Shown here one piece after another: positions 8,500-16,528 of a DNA stretch of 64,000 bases. The stretch spans positions 134,015-198,014 of the forward strand of contig NZ_CAJTUX010000001.1 in NCBI RefSeq assembly GCF_910579365.1. Direction: 5' to 3'. The notes beneath the pieces were generated by a model. It had not been told where the DNA came from. It worked only from the letters and a program-made list of their open reading frames with translations, and ran no database searches. The stretch comes from an uncultured Oscillibacter sp. (lineage in GTDB: Bacteria > Bacillota > Clostridia > Oscillospirales > Oscillospiraceae). Numbering within the stretch: the stretch's first letter is position 1; each line of letters begins with the position of its first letter. A program made the translations under genes and the position numbers.

Positions 8500-10335
8500 T
8501 TATTTCTTCTGATCGTCGTCGTCCACTACCTTGTAGTCGGCGTCGTAGTACTGCCCCTCCTGGGACGCGCCGGCGTCTCCGCCGGGCTGCGCACCCTGGG
8601 GATTGGCCTGCTGGTAGAGCTTCTCACTGACCGCGTAGAACGCCTGCTGGAGCGCCTCCGTGTCCGCCTTGATGGCGGCGGAGTCCGTCCCCTTCAGGGT
8701 CTCCTTCAGCTTGTCGAGAGCTCCCTGAACCTTGCCCTTGTCGTCGGCGGGAATCTTGTCGCCCATGTCCGCCAGCGTTTTCTCGGTCTGGTAGACCATC
8801 TGGTCCGCCTGGTTCCGGGTCTCCACTTCCTCTTTCAGCTTCTTGTCCTGGGCGGCGTACTGCTCCGCTTCCTTCACGGCCTTCTCAATGTCCTCCTTGC
8901 TCATGTTGGAGGAGGAGGTGATGGTGATGTGCTGCTCCGTCCCGGTGCCCAGGTCCTTGGCGGAGACGTTGACAATGCCGTTGGCGTCGATGTCGAAAGT
9001 AACCTCGATCTGGGGCACGCCCCGCCGGGCCGGCGCGATGCCGTCCAAATGGAAGCGGCCCAGGGATTTATTCGCCGCGGCCATCTCCCGCTCGCCCTGG
9101 AGGACGTTGACCTCCACGCTGGTCTGGTTGTCGGCGGCGGTGGAGAAGACCTGGCTCTTCTTCACGGGGATGGTGGTGTTGCGGTCGATGAGCTTGGTGC
9201 ACACGCCGCCGTAGGTCTCGATGCCCAGGGACAGCGGAGTGACGTCCAGCAGCAAAAGGCCCTTCACGTCGCCGGTGAGGACGCCCGCCTGGAGGGCCGC
9301 GCCCATGGCCACGCACTCGTCGGGGTTGATGCCCTTGAAGGGGTCGGAGCCGGTGAAGCTCTTCACGGCGTCCTGCACGGCGGGAATGCGGCTGGAGCCG
9401 CCCACCAGCAGAACCTTGCTGAGGTCGGAGGGCTTCAGGCCCGCGTCGCTCATGGCCTGCCGCACGGGGCCCATGGTGGCGTCCACCAGATGGGCGGTCA
9501 GCTCGTTGAACTTCGCCCGGGAGAGGGTCACGTCCAGATGCTTGGGGCCGGTAGCGTCGGCGGTGATATAGGGGAGATTGATGTTGCTGGTGGTGACGCC
9601 GGAAAGCTCGATCTTGGCCTTCTCGGCGGCCTCCTTCAGGCGCTGCATGGCAACCTTGTCGCCGGAGAGATCCACGCCGTCGCTGCGCTTGAACTCGCTT
9701 ACCAGCCACTTCATGACGCACTCGTCAAAGTCGTCGCCGCCCAGGCGGTTGTTGCCGGCGGTGGCCAGAACCTCGATCACGCCGTCGTCAATGTCCAGAA
9801 TGCTGACGTCAAAGGTGCCGCCGCCCAGGTCGTACACCATGATCTTCTGGGTCTGCTCCTTATCCACACCGTAGGCCAGGGCCGCGGCGGTGGGCTCGTT
9901 GATGATGCGCTTGACGTCCAGGCCCGCGATCTTGCCCGCGTCCTTGGTGGCCTGGCGCTGGGAGTCGGTGAAGTAGGCGGGAACGGTAATGACCGCCTCG
10001 GTGACGGCGCCGCCCAGATAAGCCTCGGCGTCCGCCTTCAGCTTCTGGAGGATCATGGCGCTGATCTCCTGGGGGGTGTAGTTCTTGTTGTCGATGCCCA
10101 CCTTATGGTCGGAGCCCATCTCCCGCTTGATGGAGGAAATGGTCCGGTCCGGGTTGGTGATGGCCTGGCGCTTGGCCACCTGGCCCACCATGCGCTCGCC
10201 GGTCTTGGAGAAGGCGACGACGGAGGGGGTGGTGCGGTTTCCCTCGGCGTTGGCAATGACGACGGCCTCGCCGCCCTCCATCACCGCCACGCAGGAGTTG
10301 GTGGTACCCAAGTCAATACCGATTACTTTAGACAT
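8500..10335 (-). CDS. dnaK: Chaperone DnaK (Hsp70)
   Basis: 611 residues. The nucleotide-binding domain has IGIDLGTTNSCVAVM at the N-terminus, YDLGGGTFDVSIL (about residue 170) and LLVGGSSRIP (about 310). The substrate-binding domain (about 360-480) and helical lid follow, ending in a Gly/Gln-rich tail with an acidic DDDQKK terminus. The length is typical of Gram-positive DnaK, which lacks a segment found in proteobacteria. A gap of about 110 bases separates it from grpE, in which I see no convincing extra CIRCE. Confidence 0.98.
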   Translation of the reverse strand: MSKVIGIDLGTTNSCVAVMEGGEAVVIANAEGNRTTPSVVAFSKTGERMVGQVAKRQAITNPDRTISSIKREMGSDHKVGIDNKNYTPQEISAMILQKLKADAEAYLGGAVTEAVITVPAYFTDSQRQATKDAGKIAGLDVKRIINEPTAAALAYGVDKEQTQKIMVYDLGGGTFDVSILDIDDGVIEVLATAGNNRLGGDDFDECVMKWLVSEFKRSDGVDLSGDKVAMQRLKEAAEKAKIELSGVTTSNINLPYITADATGPKHLDVTLSRAKFNELTAHLVDATMGPVRQAMSDAGLKPSDLSKVLLVGGSSRIPAVQDAVKSFTGSDPFKGINPDECVAMGAALQAGVLTGDVKGLLLLDVTPLSLGIETYGGVCTKLIDRNTTIPVKKSQVFSTAADNQTSVEVNVLQGEREMAAANKSLGRFHLDGIAPARRGVPQIEVTFDIDANGIVNVSAKDLGTGTEQHITITSSSNMSKEDIEKAVKEAEQYAAQDKKLKEEVETRNQADQMVYQTEKTLADMGDKIPADDKGKVQGALDKLKETLKGTDSAAIKADTEALQQAFYAVSEKLYQQANPQGAQPGGDAGASQEGQYYDADYKVVDDDDQKK

Positions 10336-10447
10336 AATGAAAGCCTCCTAAATCTATGAAAATGTTTCCATTGACCAATATATGGAGAACCGGGCGAACC
10401 CTCGACTCTCTCCCTGAAAACGCGGACTCTGTGCAAAAGCCTCCCGC

Positions 10448-11038
10448 TCAATTCGCCACCTGCACCACCGCGTGCCGGATCACCTTGTCACCCAGCAGAA
10501 AGCCCGCCTGGAAGACCTGAGCCACCGTATTTTCCCCAAGGCTCTCGTCGTCCACGTGCATCACCGCCTCATGCCGGTCCGGGTCAAAGGGCTGGCCTTG
10601 GGCCTCGATCTCCGTGACGCCCAGCTTTTTCAAAAGCTCCTTGTACTGGGTGAAGATCATCTCCAGGCCCTTCTTGTGGGGATCATCCTCCCCTCCGGGG
10701 GCGGCGGCGGCCCGCTCCAGATTGTCGTACACCGCCAAAAATTCCCGTATGGTGTCCGCCTTGGCGTCCTGATAGAGGGTTTCCTTCTCCTTGGCCGTGC
10801 GCTTGCGGTAGTTGTCATACTCGGCGGCAAGGCGGGCAAATTGGTCCTTCGTGGTCTCCAGCTGCTTCACCGCCAGCTCCATCTGCTCCACCTGTTCCCG
10901 GGTAAAGGTAACGCCCTTCTCCTTCTTCTTCCGGCTCTTGGCCGCCTGTCCGGCGGCTTCCTCCGCCTGAGGAGCCTCCTGGGGCTGCTCCGTCCCGGGC
11001 GTCTCCTCCTCCAGGGGCCGCTTGTTCTCCTCGCTCAT
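10448..11038 (-). CDS. grpE: Nucleotide exchange factor GrpE
   Basis: 196 residues. GrpE releases ADP from DnaK. The first 45 residues are acidic and Glu/Pro/Gln rich (disordered), followed by a long coiled coil (about 45-110, with LAAEYDNYRKRTAKEK) and a C-terminal beta domain with HEAVMHVDDES and a V..QAGFLLGDKVIRHAVV segment, all typical. The start ATG overlaps the hrcA stop in ATGA, so the genes are coupled. Confidence 0.97.
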   Translation of the reverse strand: MSEENKRPLEEETPGTEQPQEAPQAEEAAGQAAKSRKKKEKGVTFTREQVEQMELAVKQLETTKDQFARLAAEYDNYRKRTAKEKETLYQDAKADTIREFLAVYDNLERAAAAPGGEDDPHKKGLEMIFTQYKELLKKLGVTEIEAQGQPFDPDRHEAVMHVDDESLGENTVAQVFQAGFLLGDKVIRHAVVQVAN

Positions 11039-12078
11039 GTCTGCTCCTCCTTCGGGGGTAATTCCTGTTTTCCAAACAATCTTGACAGCCCCTCGGCGAA
11101 GCCGGAGAGCCGGGCGGCCACCGCCGCGTAATCCATTCGCGTGGGACCCACCACGCCGATGAGGCCCCGCATATTGTCCCCTATGTCATAACTGGCCACT
11201 ACCACGCTGGCGTCCCGCAAAGCCTCCTTCACGTTCTCCGGCCCGATGAGAATCTCCATGGACCGGCGCTCCGGCATGGGAAGCTCCTCCTTGCTGTCGG
11301 CCAGGAAGCTCATCAGCTCGTGGGCCTTGTCGGCGTCCCGGAATTCCGGCAGCTTTAAAAGCCGGTTCGCTCCGGCGGTGACAATTTCCCGCTGCCCCGC
11401 CTCCTCCAGAACGTCCTCCGCGTAGGAGACCGCCTGAGACAGCAGCAAAAACAGCTGGGGGCTTGTTTGATCCGCCAGGCCCATCAGCCGCTGGCTCATT
11501 TCGCCGGGGGCGGCGCCTGTAAAGTGACCGTTCAGCAGATTGGCCGCCGCAGGCAGCTGCTCCGCCTCCACCTTCAGCTGCATGCGCAGCAGCTGGCTCT
11601 TCACACGGTTGTCGCTGGTCATGATGACCAGAATGCAGTTCCGCTCGTCCACCGGCAGCAGCTCAAAGCGGCGGGCGGTCACGCCGGTCCTCCGGGCGGC
11701 GGCGGCGTAGGCGGGATAGCGCATCAGGGCGGACACCGCCCGGCCCGCCTGGGCCAGCAGCCGGTTCAGCTCCTCCATCTTCAATTGGAGGGACTGGTTG
11801 ATCCGCTCCGTCTCCGCCAAAGAAAGACGCTGTTCTTCCATCAGCTCGTTGACGTACAGCCGGTAACCCTTGGGGGAGGGCATCCGGCCGGCGGAGGTAT
11901 GGGGCTGCTCCAGATATCCCTGCTCCGTCAGGTCCGCCAGTTCGTTGCGGATGGTGGCGGAGCTGACGCTGCCGCCCATCTCGGAGGCGATGGCCTTGGA
12001 CCCCACCGGCTCGGCGGTACGGATGTAATCCTCCACCACTACCTTCAGTATCTGCCGTTTTCGGTCCGAGAGTTCCAC
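11035..12078 (-). CDS. hrcA: Heat-inducible transcription repressor HrcA
   Basis: About 347 residues. HrcA binds CIRCE elements and represses the groESL and dnaK operons; the GroE chaperonin keeps it active, so unfolded protein relieves repression. N-terminal winged helix: LSDRKRQILKVVVEDYI and EPVGSKAIASEMGGSVSSATIRNELADL. The central and C-terminal parts have the family's GAF-like domain, with NMRGLIGVVGPTRMDY near the end. I use the GTG at 12076-12078 (GGAGG five bases ahead); a GTG four codons upstream is possible. It is first in the operon and directly behind its own CIRCE. Confidence 0.96.
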   Translation of the reverse strand: MELSDRKRQILKVVVEDYIRTAEPVGSKAIASEMGGSVSSATIRNELADLTEQGYLEQPHTSAGRMPSPKGYRLYVNELMEEQRLSLAETERINQSLQLKMEELNRLLAQAGRAVSALMRYPAYAAAARRTGVTARRFELLPVDERNCILVIMTSDNRVKSQLLRMQLKVEAEQLPAAANLLNGHFTGAAPGEMSQRLMGLADQTSPQLFLLLSQAVSYAEDVLEEAGQREIVTAGANRLLKLPEFRDADKAHELMSFLADSKEELPMPERRSMEILIGPENVKEALRDASVVVASYDIGDNMRGLIGVVGPTRMDYAAVAARLSGFAEGLSRLFGKQELPPKEEQT

Positions 12079-12125
12079 AGTAACCTCCACCCCTCCCCCT
12101 TCCGGCGGAGGGCTTTTTCAACGCT

Positions 12126-12152
12126 TTAGCACTCCTTTTCCCAGAGTGCTAA
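12126..12152. promoter_or_regulatory. CIRCE operator upstream of hrcA
   Basis: Second perfect TTAGCACTC-N9-GAGTGCTAA in the window, located directly after the hrcA promoter -10 and making the dnaK operon autoregulated by HrcA. Confidence 0.97.
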
Positions 12153-12156
12153 AGCG

Positions 12157-12185
12157 AGTTTACCACCGGAGTCTTTTCTTGTCAA
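12157..12185 (-). promoter_or_regulatory. Sigma-A promoter of the hrcA-grpE-dnaK-dnaJ operon
   Basis: Minus strand -35 TTGACA (12180-12185), 17-base spacer, -10 TAAACT (12157-12162). Initiation would fall at the upstream edge of the CIRCE. Confidence 0.87.
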
Positions 12186-12526
12186 TGGATGGATATAAAC
12201 AAATTGTAAACAAACGAAGACGGATTTTTAAACACTGTCCTTTCCAGGAAAACACCGGCGCCGCCGTTTCTTTCCAGCCCTGCCGCCAGGCAAAAAAACG
12301 CGCTTTCCAGGCGCAAATTTTGTTTTCCGCTGTAGATTTTTCCGGGGCGGTATGCTATGCTCTTTTTAACGGCTCTCCTGAACGCGGCTCCCTCCCGCCC
12401 TCCGCCCCGCCTCCAGGGAACACGCATCGGAAGGAGGGGGAAGACGCCGCCCGCCTGCGCGGCGCTAAAAGACCAGCAAAAAGCACCGAAAGTTTGTTAC
12501 GGAAAACCGAAAGTAAAAAAATATCC
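12186..12526. other. Non-coding stretch between divergent hrcA and Crp/Fnr promoters
   Basis: No reading frame here has a family signature, a good ribosome site or plausible composition. Only the flanking promoters are supported; I see no RNA gene or repeat. Confidence 0.5.
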
Positions 12527-12555
12527 TTTACATTTGTGGGGTGGACTGCTATCAT
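12527..12555 (+). promoter_or_regulatory. Sigma-A promoter of the Crp/Fnr gene
   Basis: -35 TTTACA (12527-12532), 17-base spacer, -10 TATCAT (12550-12555), about 40 bases ahead of the start codon. Confidence 0.7.
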
Positions 12556-12596
12556 ATATCTGTTGCGTGGGATAGACAACTGAAAGGGATGAACAC

Positions 12597-13250
12597 ATGC
12601 TTAGTGAGCAGGAGCTGGAAAAAAGCCCTCTTTTTCACGACATCAGCTATCAGGATTACCGGGAAATTCTGTCTTGTTTTCAAGCGATTCCACGGTCTTT
12701 TCGCGCCGACGAGCTGATTTATGACTTCTCGACGGACGCCGTCGGCGTGGTAGAGCGGGGACAGGCGTCCCTGATCCGCATCGACGAGGAGGGCGTGGCC
12801 ACCGTTTTGGAGGATCTGGGCGCCGGAGGCGTTTTCGGCAAGACCCTGGCCTTCGCCGGCTCCACGGGAGACAGCCTGGAGGTCATCTGCCGCCACCCCT
12901 GCGACGTGGTATTCATCGACTACGCCCATATTCTCAGCCGCTGCGGCCACGCCTGCCACCGGCACAGCATCCTGGTTCAGAATATGCTGAAGCTGATGGC
13001 GGATAAGGCGCAGGCCCTCTCCTGCCGGGTGGATGTACTCTCCCGCCGCTCCATCCGGGAAAAGCTGCTGTGCTATTTCCGTCAGCTCTCCCAACAGTCG
13101 GGAAGCTCTACATTTACCATTCCCTTCTCCCTCAGCGTACTGGCGGACTATATCGCCACCGACCGCAGCGCCATGATGCGGGAGCTGAAGCGTCTCCGCG
13201 AGGAGGGCTGCATTCACTCCGACGGACGGCAGTTCACCCTCCGGCCGTAG
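12597..13250 (+). CDS. Crp/Fnr-family transcriptional regulator
   Basis: 217 residues. The N-terminal cyclic-nucleotide-binding fold (about 15-130) has the ERGQASLIR and GGVFGKTLAF strands. The C-terminal winged helix (about 150-215) has the recognition segment LSVLADYIATDRSAMMRELKRL. There is no N-terminal cysteine cluster, so an iron-sulfur Fnr-type sensor is unlikely, and the usual cAMP-binding arginine is not evident. The effector is unknown. AAAGGGATG ribosome site. The thioesterase gene follows 62 bases later and is probably cotranscribed. Confidence 0.87.
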   Translation: MLSEQELEKSPLFHDISYQDYREILSCFQAIPRSFRADELIYDFSTDAVGVVERGQASLIRIDEEGVATVLEDLGAGGVFGKTLAFAGSTGDSLEVICRHPCDVVFIDYAHILSRCGHACHRHSILVQNMLKLMADKAQALSCRVDVLSRRSIREKLLCYFRQLSQQSGSSTFTIPFSLSVLADYIATDRSAMMRELKRLREEGCIHSDGRQFTLRP

Positions 13251-13312
13251 CCGGCGGGGCGGATTTGCTGCATACCGCCCGCCGGAGAGCACAGAGGAAA
13301 GGACGCCCCGCC

Positions 13313-13729
13313 ATGGACTATGAACAGCTTCGCACCTACCGCAACGATAAAAATCCCTATGGAAAGCGCCTGGGAATTTACGTGGAGGAGCTTCGTCCCG
13401 GATATGCCCGGGCGGTCAAAACCCTAACCGAGGAGGACCTGAATCCCGTTCAGGTTCCCCACGGCGGCGTTTACTTCTCCCTGGCGGACACCGCCTGCGG
13501 CTCCGCCATGGTGGCCCATGGAACCATGGCGGTCACTATCAACTGCTCTTTCAGCTTCCTGCGCAGCGCCAAAACGGGCGACCGCCTGACGGCGGAGGCT
13601 ACGGAAATTCAGAGCGGCAAAAGCGTCTGCGTGCTGGAGGCCCGGGTCACAGGAGAGCGGGGCGAGCTCTTTGCCGTGGGAACCTTCACTTTCCGGCGGC
13701 TGGATAAGCCGTTCGAGCTGAACTGGTAA
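13313..13729 (+). CDS. PaaI-type hotdog-fold thioesterase
   Basis: 138 residues, typical of single-domain hotdog thioesterases that hydrolyse acyl-CoA esters as oligomers. The family core is visible: VQVPHGGVYFSLADTACGSA (the HGG...D helix that forms the CoA-binding and catalytic region), then TMAVTINCSFSFLRSAKTGDRL and the final VGTFTFRRL strand. The start ATG at 13313 has AGAGGAAAGG upstream. It follows the Crp/Fnr gene; the substrate acyl group is not predictable. Confidence 0.88.
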   Translation: MDYEQLRTYRNDKNPYGKRLGIYVEELRPGYARAVKTLTEEDLNPVQVPHGGVYFSLADTACGSAMVAHGTMAVTINCSFSFLRSAKTGDRLTAEATEIQSGKSVCVLEARVTGERGELFAVGTFTFRRLDKPFELNW

Positions 13730-13732
13730 GTC

Positions 13733-13762
13733 AAAGCCTCCAGCTGAGCCGGAGGCTTTCGT
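13733..13762 (+). terminator. Terminator-like hairpin after the thioesterase gene
   Basis: Perfect 9-bp stem AAAGCCTCC / GGAGGCTTT just after the stop codon, with a weak T-tract. The following 226 bases to 13988 show no supported gene. Confidence 0.6.
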
Positions 13763-13988
13763 CAGCCCTGAAAGGGCATACTATGCACAACGCCCCTCAA
13801 GGGGCTTCGAAAGGTCTGCCGGGGACCTGAGCGCCTTCTCTCAATTCATCGTCCATGGCGGCCTGTCCCCGGTACGCCTCTTGTGATTTGCGCAGCCGGT
13901 TCAGACAGGGAGCTCCGCCTTTCCATGCGGCACATGATAGACCGCGCCCTAGACATACCGCACCGCCGCTCCGGGGATGCTCCGCCAA

Positions 13989-14801
13989 TTAAATAAAGTA
14001 CTTCAAGAACAGCCAGCAAAGGCCCGCGCACAGCGCCGTGCACAGCACGCTAATCACCAGAGGCACTTTTTGTTTGGCCCCTCTCTTCTTGCTCACAACC
14101 GACATGATCAGTCCGATCAGGCACAGCACCAGGCCCGCAGGCGGCATGAAGATACCGACGACCGCGCCGATGCCGGAGAGGACAGCCCCCAGGATACCCA
14201 CGCTCTCGTTGCTCTCCGCCTTAATCAGTTCATCCACGCCCGGGTTTTCCGCCGCCACCCGCTGGCTGAGCGCCGTCATAAAACGCTCCAGGGCCGCGCA
14301 CTCTTCCCGCTGCAAAATGTTGACGGGATACCAGCGGTTTTTCCGCAGATTCTCCGCGTCCACCGTCAGCTCCGTGATCACATGCCCCTGCTTGTCGCCC
14401 AGCCAGAGCTCCAGACGCTCTGTCGCGCCGTTCTTTTCCTTGGTCTTCACCGTCACCTTGCCCAGGTTTTCCGGGGTGAGAACCACCGGCCTGCCCGCTT
14501 GAACTTGGCGAGTCTTTTTGTCGATGCCCAGGGGGAACACCCACAGCGTCTCCCCCTGAAAGGACAGGGCGTAACGGTGGTAAGTAATCCGGACCCGGCG
14601 GCCGTAGGACTCCCGCTCCTCCCAATGGGCATAAACCGTCGGAACGGTTCCGTCCAGCTGCTGCGCCGCAGCCCTCCGGACGCTCTCACGGTCCTCGCCG
14701 CTCTCTGCGGCTTTCCGATTTTTGCTCTTTTTCACGAAGACATTATAGAGCACTGCGCCGATGATCGCGATCCAAAAAACAATCGATACCCAATTTCCCA
14801 T
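13989..14801 (-). CDS. Predicted membrane protein, function unknown
   Basis: 270 residues. One N-terminal transmembrane helix (WVSIVFWIAIIGAVLYNVFV) is followed by a soluble domain of about 150 residues rich in beta strands, with RVRITYHRYALSFQGETLWVFPLG, then a helical stretch and two or three C-terminal hydrophobic segments (about 200-265), the last near the terminus. I recognise no family. GGAGAAATT ribosome site just ahead of the ATG. It stands alone between convergent and divergent neighbours. Good start and codon use support it as real. Confidence 0.75.
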   Translation of the reverse strand: MGNWVSIVFWIAIIGAVLYNVFVKKSKNRKAAESGEDRESVRRAAAQQLDGTVPTVYAHWEERESYGRRVRITYHRYALSFQGETLWVFPLGIDKKTRQVQAGRPVVLTPENLGKVTVKTKEKNGATERLELWLGDKQGHVITELTVDAENLRKNRWYPVNILQREECAALERFMTALSQRVAAENPGVDELIKAESNESVGILGAVLSGIGAVVGIFMPPAGLVLCLIGLIMSVVSKKRGAKQKVPLVISVLCTALCAGLCWLFLKYFI

Positions 14802-15184
14802 GACAATTTCTCCTTTTTGTTTCGTTTCTGATTTCGTGTTCCCGCATCTTGCTGCGGGGAATCACCTTGTGCTGAGGCTCCGCGCCAATGGGAGACGGCC
14901 CTTTGACCCGGCATAGGAACTTCCTCCCACTATAACTAACGCTGCAAGAGGCCGGATTCTCACATGATTTTTCAAATTCTTTGAGACTTTCTTCCGGGGC
15001 CTTACCCGGACCATGAATCCTCTGTTAATTTTGCGGAGCCCGTTGCGTCAGATCAGAGTCCATGCTACAATCAGATCGTTCTGTTTTCATGATGGAACGG
15101 CGGCCCGTCAAGAAGCGGGAACGCCATGGAAACCGTCAAACGGGGCGATGAGCCGAAAGATGCCGTTGAATGGGAAAAACACTT
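14802..15184. other. Intergenic stretch without a supported gene
   Basis: A promoter-like pair on the plus strand (TTGCGT at 15043-15048, 17 bases, TACAAT at 15066-15071) points into the antisense of the DUF951 unit, with no credible gene behind it. A GGAGGAAG followed by ATG on the minus strand near 14914 opens a 60-codon frame that runs into the next gene and has no recognisable character. Confidence 0.4.
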
Positions 15185-15186
15185 GA

Positions 15187-15218
15187 AAAAAGCAGCTGTC
15201 GTTGACAGCCGCTTTTTC
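15187..15218 (-). terminator. Rho-independent terminator of the DUF951-microprotein unit
   Basis: On the minus strand, an AAAAAGC-rich stem pairs GCGGCTGTC with GACAGCTGC and runs into TTTTTT right after the microprotein stop. It defines the end of the two-gene unit. Confidence 0.75.
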
Positions 15219-15222
15219 ACGT

Positions 15223-15318
15223 TCACCCAATATAGGGCAGAATCATCGACGCCAGCAGGGCCACCACCAGCACCACCGCCAGCAGCAGCGCCACCGCCCG
15301 CTTCAGCTTTTGATTCAT
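15223..15318 (-). CDS. 31-residue hydrophobic membrane microprotein
   Basis: MNQKLKRAVALLLAVVLVVA... ending in MILPYIG: a short basic N-terminus, a single strongly hydrophobic helix of about 22 residues and a short tail. The ATG at 15316-15318 overlaps the stop of DUF951 as ATGA, and GGAGGAGA sits upstream inside that gene. A terminator follows 4 bases after the stop. Coupled translation and tight bracketing argue that it is real. No known family recognised; the topology resembles single-pass microproteins that modulate membrane complexes, but that is inference. Confidence 0.72.
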   Translation of the reverse strand: MNQKLKRAVALLLAVVLVVALLASMILPYIG

Positions 15319-15506
15319 GTAGTCTCCTCCTTCGTCAATATCCTTCGGACGCTCTTTTCCGCCTTGCTTCGGGGAAGCATCAGCTCATGCCCGCAGCCCA
15401 GGCAGCGAAGCTTGATGTCCATGCCCACCCGAAGAATTTCCCACTGGCTGCTGCCGCAGGGGTGCGGCTTTTTCAGCTCTACACGGTCGTGAAGTTGCAG
15501 GTCCAT
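15315..15506 (-). CDS. DUF951 family protein
   Basis: 63 residues, the usual size for this Firmicutes family. It has the family hallmarks: VELKKPHPCGSSQWEILRVG and then IKLRCLGCGHELMLPRSK with a C-x2-C pair and a lone upstream cysteine, suggesting a zinc-ribbon or SH3-like nucleic-acid-associated fold. In many Firmicutes the family lies near chromosome-partition or ychF genes; here it is in a two-gene unit with the microprotein. Function unknown. Confidence 0.92.
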   Translation of the reverse strand: MDLQLHDRVELKKPHPCGSSQWEILRVGMDIKLRCLGCGHELMLPRSKAEKSVRRILTKEETT

Positions 15507-15595
15507 CCTGTCCTCCTGTCAATCATTTTGGTTTGCCGCATATATTGGCATATCAAAGTCAAAGCCGCCCCGCGGCAGATAGGATGCGATCAATC

Positions 15596-16528
15596 ATGCC
15601 GGAAAACAAACTCTATCCTCCGGAGGGTCTTCGCCCTCCTGTTCCCTTCACCCTTGAACACCTGCGGGAAGCTGTGGAAACCGGGGCCATTCTGGAGGCT
15701 CCTGTTCAGCGCTGCGGCGTGGATCACACGCTCCATCTGAACCTCAGCGGCGTTCAGGGCCGCATTCCCCGGGAAGAGGCCGTCGCCCCCTGGATCAGCG
15801 GCGCGGACCGGGACATCGCCGTCCTCTCCCGCGTCGGAAAGCCCACCTGCTTCACCGTCACCGCCCTGAAGGCCGACGAAAAAGGGGCGCCGGTGGCCCT
15901 CCTCTCCCGCCGGGCCGCCCAGGAGACCGCCATGACCCATTTCATGGAGCGTCTGGAGCCGGGAACCATCCTCACCGGCCGGGTGACCCGGCTGGAGAGC
16001 TTCGGCGCGTTCGTGGATGTGGGCTGCGGCATTGTGGCCATGCTGCCCATCGAGCACATCTCCGTCTCCCGTATCTCCCATCCCCGGGAACGCTTTCAGG
16101 AGGGACAGAAAATCCTGACGGCGGTGTGGGCGGTGGACCGTGAGTCCCGGCGAATCACCCTCACCCACCGGGAGCTGCTGGGCACCTGGATGGAAAATGC
16201 CAGCCGCTTCCGCCCCGGCGAGACGGTAAAGGGCGTGGTGCGGACCGTGAAGGAGTACGGCAGCTTCATCGAGCTGGCCCCCAACCTCTCCGGACTGGCG
16301 GACGCCAAAGAGCGCCTGTCCCCCGGAGACAGCGTGTCCGTGTACATCAAGAGTATCCGCCCGGAGCGGATGAAAGTCAAGCTCCAGGTCATTGAAAAGC
16401 TGCCTCCGGCCCCGCCGGAGCCCATCCGCTACCAAATCACCGACGGGAAGCTGGACCGCTGGGTCTACTCTCCGCCGGGCTATGAGAAGACGCCGGTGGA
16501 GACGGTCTTCACAGCTCCCGCCCCTTGA
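15596..16528 (+). CDS. S1 RNA-binding domain protein (small S1-like)
   Basis: 310 residues from ATG 15596 with AGGA about 11 bases ahead; an ATG four codons upstream is possible. Two S1 domains in the C-terminal half: EPGTILTGRVTRLESFGAFV (about 120-200) and RPGETVKGVVRTVKEYGSFI (about 205-280). The first 110 residues are another S1-like or OB-like unit, less conserved. Similar clostridial proteins are often annotated as ribosomal protein S1, but this one is much shorter than true S1, so a general translation-associated RNA-binding role is all that can be said. The end overlaps the convergent rarA by 20 bases. Confidence 0.8.
   Translation: MPENKLYPPEGLRPPVPFTLEHLREAVETGAILEAPVQRCGVDHTLHLNLSGVQGRIPREEAVAPWISGADRDIAVLSRVGKPTCFTVTALKADEKGAPVALLSRRAAQETAMTHFMERLEPGTILTGRVTRLESFGAFVDVGCGIVAMLPIEHISVSRISHPRERFQEGQKILTAVWAVDRESRRITLTHRELLGTWMENASRFRPGETVKGVVRTVKEYGSFIELAPNLSGLADAKERLSPGDSVSVYIKSIRPERMKVKLQVIEKLPPAPPEPIRYQITDGKLDRWVYSPPGYEKTPVETVFTAPAP

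Noticed and set aside
13763..13988. Two overlapping minus-strand frames of about 63 codons ending near 13797 and 13846
   Set aside because: No ribosome site, atypical Arg/Gly composition, and no family resemblance.
15126..15740. Plus-strand frame of 204 codons with an upstream promoter-like pair
   Set aside because: It runs antisense through the microprotein and DUF951, both of which have strong independent support.
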